Positions 9,563 to 16,806 of a stretch of 64,000 bases of DNA are shown here, piece after piece (positions within the stretch are counted from its first letter, which is position 1; each line of letters begins with the position of its first letter). The position numbers and the translations under genes were made by a program. The notes under the pieces are model-generated. The model was not told the origin of the DNA. It saw nothing but the letters and a program-made list of their open reading frames with translations, and did not search any database. This DNA is from an uncultured Chitinophaga sp. Lineage in GTDB: Bacteria > Bacteroidota > Bacteroidia > Chitinophagales > Chitinophagaceae. The stretch lies in the NCBI RefSeq assembly GCF_937898475.1, contig NZ_CALEJS010000010.1, forward strand, positions 248,001 to 312,000. The letters run 5' to 3'.

Positions 9563-10585
9563 ATGAAGCAGCAAGTAAAATATTATTTAGCCGGTATCGT
9601 ATTGTTGTTCACAACAACACAGGTAACCGCGCAGGATCTGCACTTTTCGCAGTTCTTCAATTCCCCGCTTACCACCAACCCTGCTAATACCGGGTTTATT
9701 CCCGACGGTAATTACCGGGTAGGTGTGAACTATCGTAACCAATGGGCCAGTATACCCGTGCCGTATAAAACGATGTCAGCCTTTGCTGATTTTCAGCTGT
9801 TCCGCGACCGGCTGGAATATGGCTGGGTAGGTGTTGGCGGCGTAGTGCTGCGCGATGTGGCAGGTAGTGGTAACCTTACCTCTACCAAAGTGTATGGATC
9901 AGTAGCCTATCACCAGTTGCTGGGACAGAGCAGCCTGCTTTCCCTTGGGTTTAACATGGGCTCCGCCAGTAAACGGGTGGATATCGCCAAACTCACCTTC
10001 GGCGATCAGTGGAATGGTAAGTTTTTTGATTCGCAGCTGCCCACAGCAGAACCAATCACACAGTCAAAAGTGAATTACTTTGATGTACAGGTGGGCATGA
10101 ACTATGCTTATTTCCCTACAGATAACATCTATGTTAATGGTGGCCTTTCAGTACAGCACGTGAACAAGCCGCACGAAAGTTTCTATGAAGGCAATAACCA
10201 GATAGACCGCCGTTATATCGGCTTCCTGAACGGTATCTTTAAAGTGAGCGATAACGTGATCGTTAACCCCGGCGCTTATTATGCCCGCCAGGCAGGATCC
10301 AGGGAGATTGTAGCAGGTGGTAACGTTGCCTATAACCTTTCAGGCGATGGCAGCAAGCAGGTGTTTGGCGGTGCTTACCTGCGTTTCAGTGATGCGGCGG
10401 TGTTCCTGGTAGGCTATGAAATATCCAGGGTGAGAATGATGTTCAGCTATGATGTAACCACTTCGCAGCTGGCTAATTCCAACGGCCGCCGTGGCGCTTA
10501 CGAGATCGGGATTGTGTATACCGGGTTGTATCCCAACCGTGCTTTCAACGGAGCCCGCCGGGCTACTTTGTGCCCTTCTTTCTGA
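9563..10585 (+). CDS. PorP/SprF family type IX secretion system membrane protein
   Basis: A 340-residue outer-membrane protein with a signal peptide (about residues 1-23, ending TAQ) followed by the PorP/SprF hallmark QDLHFSQFFNSPLTTNPANTGF and ...VGVNYRNQW. The rest alternates amphipathic strands as in a beta-barrel and ends in a short Cys-containing tail (RRATLCPSF), a feature shared with the second PorP/SprF protein in this window. In Flavobacterium, SprF is needed for export of the type B cargo SprB; this gene starts 6 bp after a type B cargo gene, so a cargo-specific partner role is the natural inference. Second of two PorP/SprF paralogs here (the other at 26164-27195, minus strand). Confidence 0.93.
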   Translation: MKQQVKYYLAGIVLLFTTTQVTAQDLHFSQFFNSPLTTNPANTGFIPDGNYRVGVNYRNQWASIPVPYKTMSAFADFQLFRDRLEYGWVGVGGVVLRDVAGSGNLTSTKVYGSVAYHQLLGQSSLLSLGFNMGSASKRVDIAKLTFGDQWNGKFFDSQLPTAEPITQSKVNYFDVQVGMNYAYFPTDNIYVNGGLSVQHVNKPHESFYEGNNQIDRRYIGFLNGIFKVSDNVIVNPGAYYARQAGSREIVAGGNVAYNLSGDGSKQVFGGAYLRFSDAAVFLVGYEISRVRMMFSYDVTTSQLANSNGRRGAYEIGIVYTGLYPNRAFNGARRATLCPSF

Positions 10586-10638
10586 AGTGCACGCACACTC
10601 CCTAGTATAGTTACATACCACATAAACACAAGAAAACT

Positions 10639-11220
10639 ATGAAACGTTTGCTTTTATGCCTGTTATTGCTGGGTGGTATCCGGTTGGCGCATGCACAGTA
10701 TTATAAAACGGATACCTCATCCCGCAGTGGCTTTGATCCCTCCCGGATGATGATAGGGGGCTCGCTGGGCCTTGTATTCGGTGATTATACCAACATCAAT
10801 GTATCGCCATTAATAGGTTACCGTTTTTCTGACCTCTTTGCCGCAGGCGTTAACCTGAATGCGCAGTATGCATCTGAAAAAGAAGAGTATGGCGGACGAA
10901 CTGCATACCGCTATCAGTATACCGTTTTTGGCGGTGGCGTATGGGGCCGCATATATCCTTTGGAAATGCTGTTTTTGCATGCACAGCCTGAGTACAACCA
11001 TGTAAGTGAAAAGTATACCGACTATACAGTAGATCCGAAGTTAACCAGCAAAACCAGCTACGGCGTATCCAGCCTGCTGCTGGGCGGTGGTTACTCCCAG
11101 CCCCTGGGCTCGGGTTATTCGGCCTTCTACATCATGGTGCTGTATGATGTATTGCAGAATGTACGTTCTCCCTACCAGAACCGTCCGCAGATCACGGCGG
11201 GCTTTAACGTAGGCTTATAA
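10639..11220 (+). CDS. Small predicted outer-membrane beta-barrel protein
   Basis: A 193-residue protein with a clear signal peptide (MKRLLLCLLLLGGIRLAHAQ) and a body of alternating Gly- and aromatic-rich strands (IGGSLGLVFGDY, LIGYRFSDLFAAGVNLNAQY, VFGGGVWGRIYP, LLLGGGYSQPLG), ending in a hydrophobic strand ITAGFNVGL. This fits a small 8-strand-type outer-membrane barrel, but no named family is recognised. It follows the PorP/SprF gene by 53 bp in the same direction and is followed 18 bp later by a strong terminator, so it is probably the last gene of the secretion operon. Its role could be accessory to export or unrelated. Confidence 0.75.
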   Translation: MKRLLLCLLLLGGIRLAHAQYYKTDTSSRSGFDPSRMMIGGSLGLVFGDYTNINVSPLIGYRFSDLFAAGVNLNAQYASEKEEYGGRTAYRYQYTVFGGGVWGRIYPLEMLFLHAQPEYNHVSEKYTDYTVDPKLTSKTSYGVSSLLLGGGYSQPLGSGYSAFYIMVLYDVLQNVRSPYQNRPQITAGFNVGL

Positions 11221-11238
11221 TCACCCTGAAAGATATGC

Positions 11239-11275
11239 AAAGGGATAGGGCAGTATACCGCCTTATCCCTTTTTT
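11239..11275 (+). terminator. Intrinsic terminator after the secretion operon
   Basis: Stem AAAGGGATA / TATCCCTTT (9 bp), a one-base mismatch, then GGC/GCC around an 8-nt loop, followed by a run of T. It lies 18 bp after the stop of the small barrel gene and closes the plus-strand operon that begins at 1988. Confidence 0.8.
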
Positions 11276-11302
11276 ATGGACGTAATCCTACAATGAATAG
11301 TT

Positions 11303-11384
11303 GTTTGAAAGTTTGAAGGTTTGAAGGTGTCACAAACATTTAGACATCTTCAAACTTAACTTTCAAGCCCTCAAACCTTCAAAC
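11303..11384. repeat. Inverted array of the word TTTGAAGG
   Basis: Left arm 11303-11328 reads GTTTGAA-type words in tandem (TTTGAAAG, TTTGAAGG, TTTGAAGG). The right arm 11359-11384 is its reverse complement at 22 of 26 positions, and all four differences are transitions. An extra TTCAAAC word lies at 11348-11354 inside the 30-nt spacer. There is no T-tract, and the preceding operon already has its own terminator at 11239. The right arm ends 5 bp before a TAACTTG box (11389-11395) that is close to the -7 consensus for the next gene. Confidence 0.8.
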
Positions 11385-11400
11385 GTGCTAACTTGTACGA

Positions 11401-12527
11401 ATGAAACAAGCAGATGTCGCCGTCATTGGCGCCGGAATAGCAGGTCTCGCGATAGCTTATCAATTTGCCAGGCAGGGAAAGCGGGGGTGATATTTGAACG
11501 CAACAGCCGCGCCCTGGGCGCTTCCATCCGTAACTTCGGGCTGGTATGGCCTGTTGGTCAGCAGGCGGGGGAACACTACGCCCGTGCGATGGCCAGCCGC
11601 CGTATCTGGAAAGAACTGGCGGATGCCACTGGCCTGGAATGCAATGAAACCGGCTCTCTGCACCTGGCGTATGAGAAAGATGAGCTGGCCGTGCTGGAGG
11701 AGTTTGTGCAAAAAACGCCAGGCAATGGGTACAGTTGCGAATTATTAACACCACATCAGGTGAGCGCCCGCAGCAACGCCGTAAAAACTGCCGGACTGCT
11801 GGGCGCTATGTACAGTCCAACCGAAATGACGGTGAACCCGCGGGAAGCCTGCGCACGTATTGCTGCCTGGCTCGAAGAGCAGCTGCAGGTAACCATGTGT
11901 TTCAATACGCCGGTTAACGGTATCTCCATGCCTTTCGTCGAAACCAGTGAAGGATTCTGGAAAGCAGGTAAGGTATTCCTCTGCAGCGGCGCTGATTTCG
12001 AAACACTATACCCCCAGGCATTTGCAACCGCCAGCCTTACCAAATGCAAGCTGCAGATGATGCGTACAGTGCCCCAGCCGGGCAAATGGCAACTGGGTCC
12101 CGCGCTCTGCGCAGGGCTAACACTCCTGCACTATGCGGCTTTTAATACCTGCAGCAGTTTAGCTGCGCTGCGGCAGCGTATTGCACATGAAATGCCCCAA
12201 CACCTGCAATGGGGCGTACATGTACTCGTATCGCAGAACGGGGCCGGTGAACTGACCATCGGCGACTCTCATGAATACGGATCCGATTTTGTCCCCTTTG
12301 ACAGGGAATTCGTTAATGAGCTCATCCTGCAATACATGCACCGTTTTCTCCAGGCCCCGGACTTTACCATCCAGGAACGCTGGCATGGTATCTACCCCAA
12401 ACTTACCAATGGCCACGCCCACCTGCTACTCCATCCCGAAAAAGATGTCACCATCATCAATGGTCTTGGCGGCGCAGGAATGACTTTATCCTTCGGACTG
12501 GCGGAAGAAATAGCCGCAAACCACTAG
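11401..12527 (+). pseudogene. FAD-dependent oxidoreductase, TIGR03364-like, with one frameshift
   Basis: The N-terminus MKQADVAVIGAGIAGLAIAY is a dinucleotide-binding GxGxxG fold starting at ATG 11401. This frame stops at 11488 (TGA), just after FARQGKR. The remainder continues in another frame as VIFERNSRALGASIRNFGLVWPVGQ..GEHYARAM and runs 340-odd residues to 12527, with a final FAD-contact segment TIINGLGGAGMTLSFG. The break lies at a G5 run (11483-11487); adding one G (or removing two) restores a single protein of about 375 residues. The SIRNFGLVWP.GQ segment is typical of the FAD oxidoreductase family often found beside phosphonate-degradation genes, but no such neighbour is seen. It is either a real pseudogene or a sequencing/assembly indel; the rest of the frame shows no decay, which favours a recent or technical event. 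Confidence 0.8.
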
Positions 12528-12584
12528 GACACCCTGGGACAATTTCCCTGCATTATTACTTATCTTACTGAACAAATTCCACGT

Positions 12585-14963
12585 ATGCAGCGATCTATCT
12601 TGCATGTACTCTGTCTGTTCATTCTATTCTCCTGCAGGCTGTCTGCACAGGAACTGCCGGTGAACCCGGCAATACTGAAAAGTCCCTGGAAATCTTCCTG
12701 GATAGCTGCTCCGCAGGCCGCACAACGCGATTATGGCGTTTATCATTTCCGTAAAACAATAGAGCTGGTAAACCAGCCGGAACACTACATTATTCATATC
12801 TCCGCAGATAACCGCTACCGTCTCTGGGTAAATGGCAAGCCGGTATGCAGCGGCCCTGCCCGCGGAGATCTCTATAACTGGAATTTTGAAACAGTAGACC
12901 TGGCGCCATACCTGCGGCCCGGGCGTAATGTTTTGGCAGCTCTTGTCTGGAACATGGGCGTATACGCACCGGTGGCCCAGGTGTCCAACCAGACAGCCCT
13001 GGTGGTACAGGGAGACACCGGCGATGAAAAAGCAGTGAATACAGACAAGAGCTGGAAGGTATACATCAATAAAGCTTATCAGCCCTGCTCCATAGACAAC
13101 GGGCCGCGGCTGCACAGTTACATGGTGATCGGACCCGGCGACCGGGTAAAGGCAGCAAACTATCCCTGGGGATGGGAGCAGCCGGATTATAACGATGAAA
13201 AGTGGCCGGACGCAGTCCGTGTCAGTACCCCGGTACCCGTAGGCCAGGGCTCTGATAACCTTTGGTGCCTCACGCCCCGCAGCATCCCGCTGATGGAAGA
13301 AACCCCGCAGCGCCTGCTGAAAGTGAGAAGGGCAGACGGTGTTACAGCGGAAGATGATTTCCTGCGGGGTGCCAGGCCGCTGACAATACCTGCCAATAAA
13401 CAGGTGAGCATCCTGCTGGATCAGACCTTTAACACCGTAGCTTATCCCGAACTAACCGTCAGCAAAGGCGCAGGCAGCAGTATTAAAATGACCTATGCAG
13501 AAGCCCTGTTCAATGCGCAGGGAAAGGGTAACCGCAACGAAATAGCAGGCCGTGAGATCAGGGGTAACTTCGATATATTTGAGCCGGATGGCGGCAATAA
13601 ACGCCTGTTCCGCCCATTGTGGTTCCGCACCTATCGCTACCTGCAGCTGGATATTACCACCGGTAATGAGCCCCTGGTATTGGAAGACCTGCAGGGCATG
13701 TATACCGGCTATCCTTTTGTGCAGAAAGCCAGTTTCTCCAGCAACGATACCACCCTGAAAGCGATATGGGATGTGGGATGGCGTACAGCGCGGTTATGCG
13801 CCGGCGAAACTTATTTTGACTGCCCGTACTATGAGCAGCTGCAATATGAAGGAGATACCCGCATTCAATCGCTCATATCACTGTATGTAACAGGAGACGA
13901 CCGCCTCATGCGAAAGGCGATCCACGATTTTTATTGTTCCCGTGTACCGGAAGGCCTTACACAAGGCCGCTATCCCAGTAACCGCCTGCAGGTGATCCCG
14001 CCGTTTTCCCTCTACTGGGTATCTATGGTATACGATTACTGGATGCACCGTAAGGACGATGCTTTTATACTGCAATACCTCACGGCTGTTCGCGGTGTGC
14101 TGGACTGGTACGAAAAACATATCGACAGCAGCAAACATATGCTGGGACCAATGAGCTGGTGGAACTTTGTTGACTGGAACAGGGCCTTCCCCAATGGTAC
14201 GCCCGATGGCGCTACGGATGGCAACTCATCTGTGATCTCCCTGCAGTATACCTACACCTTGCAGCAGGCCGCGGCCTTGTTTGCATACTATGGTCATCCG
14301 CACGAAGCGGAGCACTATAAGCAGCTGGCGGCCGATATTAACCAGGCTGTTTATGCAAGCTGTTTTGATCAGGGCCGCAATGAAATGGCCAATACACCTG
14401 AACGTAAAACATTCAGCCAGCATGCCGGTATTATTGCCGTGTTGGCAGGCGCCATACCTGCGGAGAAAGAGAAGAGCGTTTTACAACAGGTGCTTGCAGA
14501 CAGCACACTCAGCCAGGCTACTTTCTATTACCGGTTTTACCTGAACCAGGCCCTTAAAAAGGCAGGCATGGCATCTTTATACTATGGTCAGCTAAAGCCC
14601 TGGCGGGATATGCTGCAGATAGGACTAACCACCTTTGCAGAGAATCCTGAGCCCACGCGGTCTGACTGCCATGCATGGAGCGCCAGTCCCAACTATGATT
14701 TCCTGGCAACCATCTGTGGCATTATGCCTGACAAGCCCGGCTTTGAAACAGTGAAGATACAACCCGCCATGGGGGCCTTACAGGAGGTTTCAGGCGCCAT
14801 GCCTCATCCCAAAGGGGATATAACGGTCAAGCTTAAACGTATCGGCAGCGACGGTGTGTCTGCAGAGATCACATTGCCCGATGGGCTCAGCGGTAGTTTT
14901 ATATGGAACGGCAGCACCAGGCTCCTGAAAAACGGAAAACAAAACTTTTTAATAAAAAATTAG
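12585..14963 (+). CDS. Alpha-L-rhamnosidase-like glycoside hydrolase (GH78 fold), exported
   Basis: A 792-residue protein with a signal peptide (about residues 1-21; the Cys in LFSC could also be a lipobox). It then has a beta-sandwich N-domain (SADNRYRLWVNGKPVCSGPARGDLYNW), a second beta domain, and the six-hairpin (alpha/alpha) catalytic domain. The catalytic region contains the family signature around YFDCPYYEQLQYEGDTR, near residue 410, where the acidic residues are expected to act in hydrolysis of terminal alpha-L-rhamnosides. The C-terminus has the usual GH78 beta domain (KIQPAMG...GAMPHPKGDITVKL). It presumably acts in the periplasm or at the surface. No SusC/SusD pair is adjacent (the nearest is at 51.9 kb), so it is not part of an obvious polysaccharide utilisation locus. 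Substrate is inferred from the family only. Confidence 0.85.
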   Translation: MQRSILHVLCLFILFSCRLSAQELPVNPAILKSPWKSSWIAAPQAAQRDYGVYHFRKTIELVNQPEHYIIHISADNRYRLWVNGKPVCSGPARGDLYNWNFETVDLAPYLRPGRNVLAALVWNMGVYAPVAQVSNQTALVVQGDTGDEKAVNTDKSWKVYINKAYQPCSIDNGPRLHSYMVIGPGDRVKAANYPWGWEQPDYNDEKWPDAVRVSTPVPVGQGSDNLWCLTPRSIPLMEETPQRLLKVRRADGVTAEDDFLRGARPLTIPANKQVSILLDQTFNTVAYPELTVSKGAGSSIKMTYAEALFNAQGKGNRNEIAGREIRGNFDIFEPDGGNKRLFRPLWFRTYRYLQLDITTGNEPLVLEDLQGMYTGYPFVQKASFSSNDTTLKAIWDVGWRTARLCAGETYFDCPYYEQLQYEGDTRIQSLISLYVTGDDRLMRKAIHDFYCSRVPEGLTQGRYPSNRLQVIPPFSLYWVSMVYDYWMHRKDDAFILQYLTAVRGVLDWYEKHIDSSKHMLGPMSWWNFVDWNRAFPNGTPDGATDGNSSVISLQYTYTLQQAAALFAYYGHPHEAEHYKQLAADINQAVYASCFDQGRNEMANTPERKTFSQHAGIIAVLAGAIPAEKEKSVLQQVLADSTLSQATFYYRFYLNQALKKAGMASLYYGQLKPWRDMLQIGLTTFAENPEPTRSDCHAWSASPNYDFLATICGIMPDKPGFETVKIQPAMGALQEVSGAMPHPKGDITVKLKRIGSDGVSAEITLPDGLSGSFIWNGSTRLLKNGKQNFLIKN

Positions 14964-15170
14964 GATATAAGGAACATTATTATTAATTTTTGTCAAAACC
15001 ACGTTATTATGCATCAGGCAGATCAGTGTTTCATCGCTTTCTAACCCGTTATAATTCTTTCTAAGCGCACCAAAAAGAGCTTTCTGTACGTGAAGGCATG
15101 TGCATAATATACCGGTTTTACGACTTCCGTCTATAGCAAAAATAAACAGCTGACTTTAGATAAAGATAAT

Positions 15171-15257
15171 GCAGCGCTTATTGAACATAAGCGACTGCAC
15201 GTTCATAACGTGTTAAATGTACAGCAGGTTTCTATCAAGTTACCTGCTCTTTTTTTA
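15171..15257 (+). ncRNA. Candidate structured RNA in a 343-bp gap (14964-15306)
   Basis: This gap has no credible protein gene but holds three hairpins in close succession. The first is 15171-15198: GCAG-CGCTTAT / ATAAGCG-(A)-CTGC, 11 bp with one bulged A and loop TGAAC. The second is 15198-15212: CACGTT / AACGTG with loop CAT, sharing one base with the first. The third is the T-tailed terminator at 15223-15257. Upstream, AATTTTTG at 14991-14998 is one base off the -7 consensus, so a transcript of up to about 255 nt is possible. CTGTAC (15084-15089) can pair with GTACAG (15219-15224), and TGTACAGCA (15218-15226) with TGCTGTACA (15281-15289). No known RNA family is recognised. It could be an independent small RNA, the 3' UTR of the rhamnosidase-like gene, or the leader of the LOG gene at 15307. 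Confidence 0.35.
15223..15257 (+). terminator. Intrinsic terminator upstream of the LOG gene
   Basis: Perfect 7-bp stem AGCAGGT / ACCTGCT with a 12-nt loop, followed by CTTTTTTTA. It ends the hairpin series of the candidate RNA and lies 50 bp before the LOG start codon. Confidence 0.65.
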
Positions 15258-15306
15258 TAAGACCGCTTAAATACCTAAATTGCTGTACAGATCAATATAA
15301 TGAAAG

Positions 15307-16005
15307 ATGAATGGTACTTTAAAAAACCTGAAAGAGAGAGATTGGACAGAAACCAAAGCCCACTCCAGCTGGCAGATCTTCAAGATCATGGCTGAATTTG
15401 TAGAAGGCTTTGAAACATTGGCCAAAATGGGCCCCTGTATATCAGTATTCGGTTCTGCCCGGACGAGGCCTGGTAATAAATATTACGACCTTACCGTGGA
15501 AATAGCGCGCCGCCTGGCAGAGGACGGGTTTGGTATTATATCCGGCGGTGGCCCCGGTGTAATGGAGGCTGCCAATAAAGGCGCACAGATGGGGAAGGGA
15601 AAGTCAGTGGGCGTTAATATCACCCTTCCGCATGAACAGTATCCCAATGCCTTTGTGGATCACGACAAGAACCTGCACTTTGACTACTTTTTTGTGCGCA
15701 AGGTAATGTTCACCAAATATGCCCAGGGCTTTGTGATGATGCCCGGCGGCTTTGGTACGATGGATGAATTCTTCGAAGTAGCCACCCTTATCCAAACCAA
15801 GAAGATGACGGAAACCCCGATGGTGCTCGTAGGTAAAGAGTACTGGAGCGGGCTGCTGGACTGGATCCGCACGGTGATGATGGAAAAGGAAAGCAATATC
15901 AGTCCGGAAGATCTTGGTCTGCTCAAACTGTTCGATACCGCAGATGAAGTAGTTGAATACTTCCGCGTATTCTACACCACCAACAAGTTAAGACCCAACT
16001 TCTGA
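15307..16005 (+). CDS. LOG-family protein (TIGR00730-type putative lysine decarboxylase fold)
   Basis: A 232-residue cytosolic Rossmann-like protein with both family signatures: GGGPGVMEAANKGA (about residues 79-92) and PGGFGTMDEFFE (about 141-152), preceded by SVFGSARTRPG. Characterised LOG proteins cleave nucleoside 5'-monophosphates to base and ribose 5-phosphate (in plants and some bacteria cytokinin ribotides); older annotation as lysine decarboxylase is not supported by those motifs. The natural bacterial substrate here is unknown. The start at ATG 15307 gives a conserved-looking N-terminus, and a downstream 30-bp hairpin separates it from the next gene. It is alone in its transcription unit, preceded by a terminator. 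Confidence 0.9.
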   Translation: MNGTLKNLKERDWTETKAHSSWQIFKIMAEFVEGFETLAKMGPCISVFGSARTRPGNKYYDLTVEIARRLAEDGFGIISGGGPGVMEAANKGAQMGKGKSVGVNITLPHEQYPNAFVDHDKNLHFDYFFVRKVMFTKYAQGFVMMPGGFGTMDEFFEVATLIQTKKMTETPMVLVGKEYWSGLLDWIRTVMMEKESNISPEDLGLLKLFDTADEVVEYFRVFYTTNKLRPNF

Positions 16006-16012
16006 TAAGTTA

Positions 16013-16089
16013 CTGAACGCAGAACACCTGAAGCAGCATGCAGATTGCATGTTGCTTCAGGTGTTCTGCGTTCAGCCTTTTTAGCTTTT
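16013..16089 (+). terminator. 30-bp near-perfect hairpin with T-rich tail
   Basis: Bases 16013-16042 pair with 16046-16075: 29 Watson-Crick pairs and one G.U (16036.16052), closing on a 3-nt loop GAT. It begins 8 bp after the LOG stop and is followed by CCTTTTTAGCTTTTTT, so it can act as an intrinsic terminator, though the stem is far longer than usual. The G.U is only allowed in the plus-sense RNA, which is the direction of both flanking genes. Confidence 0.75.
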
Positions 16090-16094
16090 TTCCG

Positions 16095-16102
16095 TAGGTT
16101 TG
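16095..16102 (+). promoter_or_regulatory. Promoter -7 box TAGGTTTG for the O-methyltransferase gene
   Basis: Exact match to the Bacteroidota consensus TAnnTTTG, 20 bp before the start codon at 16122 and 20 bp after the long hairpin. No clear -33 TTG is seen, because the hairpin tail occupies that place. Confidence 0.6.
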
Positions 16103-16121
16103 CAGAAATTTTTCGTTGCAT

Positions 16122-16766
16122 ATGGACGTTATTCCTGTAGCGGTAGATGCCTACGCGGAAAAGTACAGCAGCCCTGAAGGCAGTGTACTGAACCGCCTGA
16201 ACCGTGAAACATACCTGAAGGTGGAGCAGCCACACATGCTGAGCGGCCACCTGCAGGGGCAGTACCTTACAATGGTCAGCCAGATGCTGCAGCCGCGCCG
16301 CATACTGGAAATAGGCACTTACACCGGGTATTCTGCAATATGCCTGGCACAGGGATTAACAGCCGACGGCCTTTTATACACCATTGACATCAATGAAGAG
16401 CGCGAAGAAATGTGTAAACGTTATTTTAAGGAAGCCGGGCTTGAACAAAAGATACAACTCCGTATAGGCAAGGCCGCCGATATCATTCCTCAGCTACAGG
16501 AAACTTTTGACCTGGTGTTCATCGATGCAGACAAACAAGGCTATGACAGCTATTACGACCTGGTGTGGGATAAGCTGCGCCCGGGCGGTTTTATACTGGC
16601 AGACAATGTGCTGTATCATGGCGAAGTGCTGCAGGAAGAACAGCAGCAAAGCAGCAATGCCAAAGCCATGGTGCGGTTCTGTGAAAAAGTGAAGGCAGAC
16701 AACAGGGCCACACAATTGCTGCTCACCATCCGTGACGGATTATTGGTGATCAGAAAAAACAACTAA
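16122..16766 (+). CDS. Class I SAM-dependent O-methyltransferase
   Basis: A 214-residue cytosolic methyltransferase of the cation-dependent O-methyltransferase (COMT-like) group. Motif I is ILEIGTYTGYSAICLAQGL (about residues 60-78), followed by the acidic TIDINEER that holds the SAM ribose, then DLVFIDADKQGYDSYYD (metal and SAM contacts) and LRPGGFILADNVLYHGEV. The acceptor is not predictable; family members methylate catechols, caffeoyl-CoA or tRNA uridine derivatives. I start at ATG 16122 rather than the TTG two codons upstream, because of the -7 box and the normal N-terminus. The next gene is 40 bp downstream on the same strand and functionally unrelated. Confidence 0.92.
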   Translation: MDVIPVAVDAYAEKYSSPEGSVLNRLNRETYLKVEQPHMLSGHLQGQYLTMVSQMLQPRRILEIGTYTGYSAICLAQGLTADGLLYTIDINEEREEMCKRYFKEAGLEQKIQLRIGKAADIIPQLQETFDLVFIDADKQGYDSYYDLVWDKLRPGGFILADNVLYHGEVLQEEQQQSSNAKAMVRFCEKVKADNRATQLLLTIRDGLLVIRKNN

Positions 16767-16806
16767 CTCAACAGCATACTATTTACTTTCCCATTAAATT
16801 TTCATC

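Noticed and set aside
11483..11487. Phase-variable switch at the G5 run
   Set aside because: Five G is below the length at which slippage-driven phase variation is usually seen; sequence error or simple mutation is more likely.
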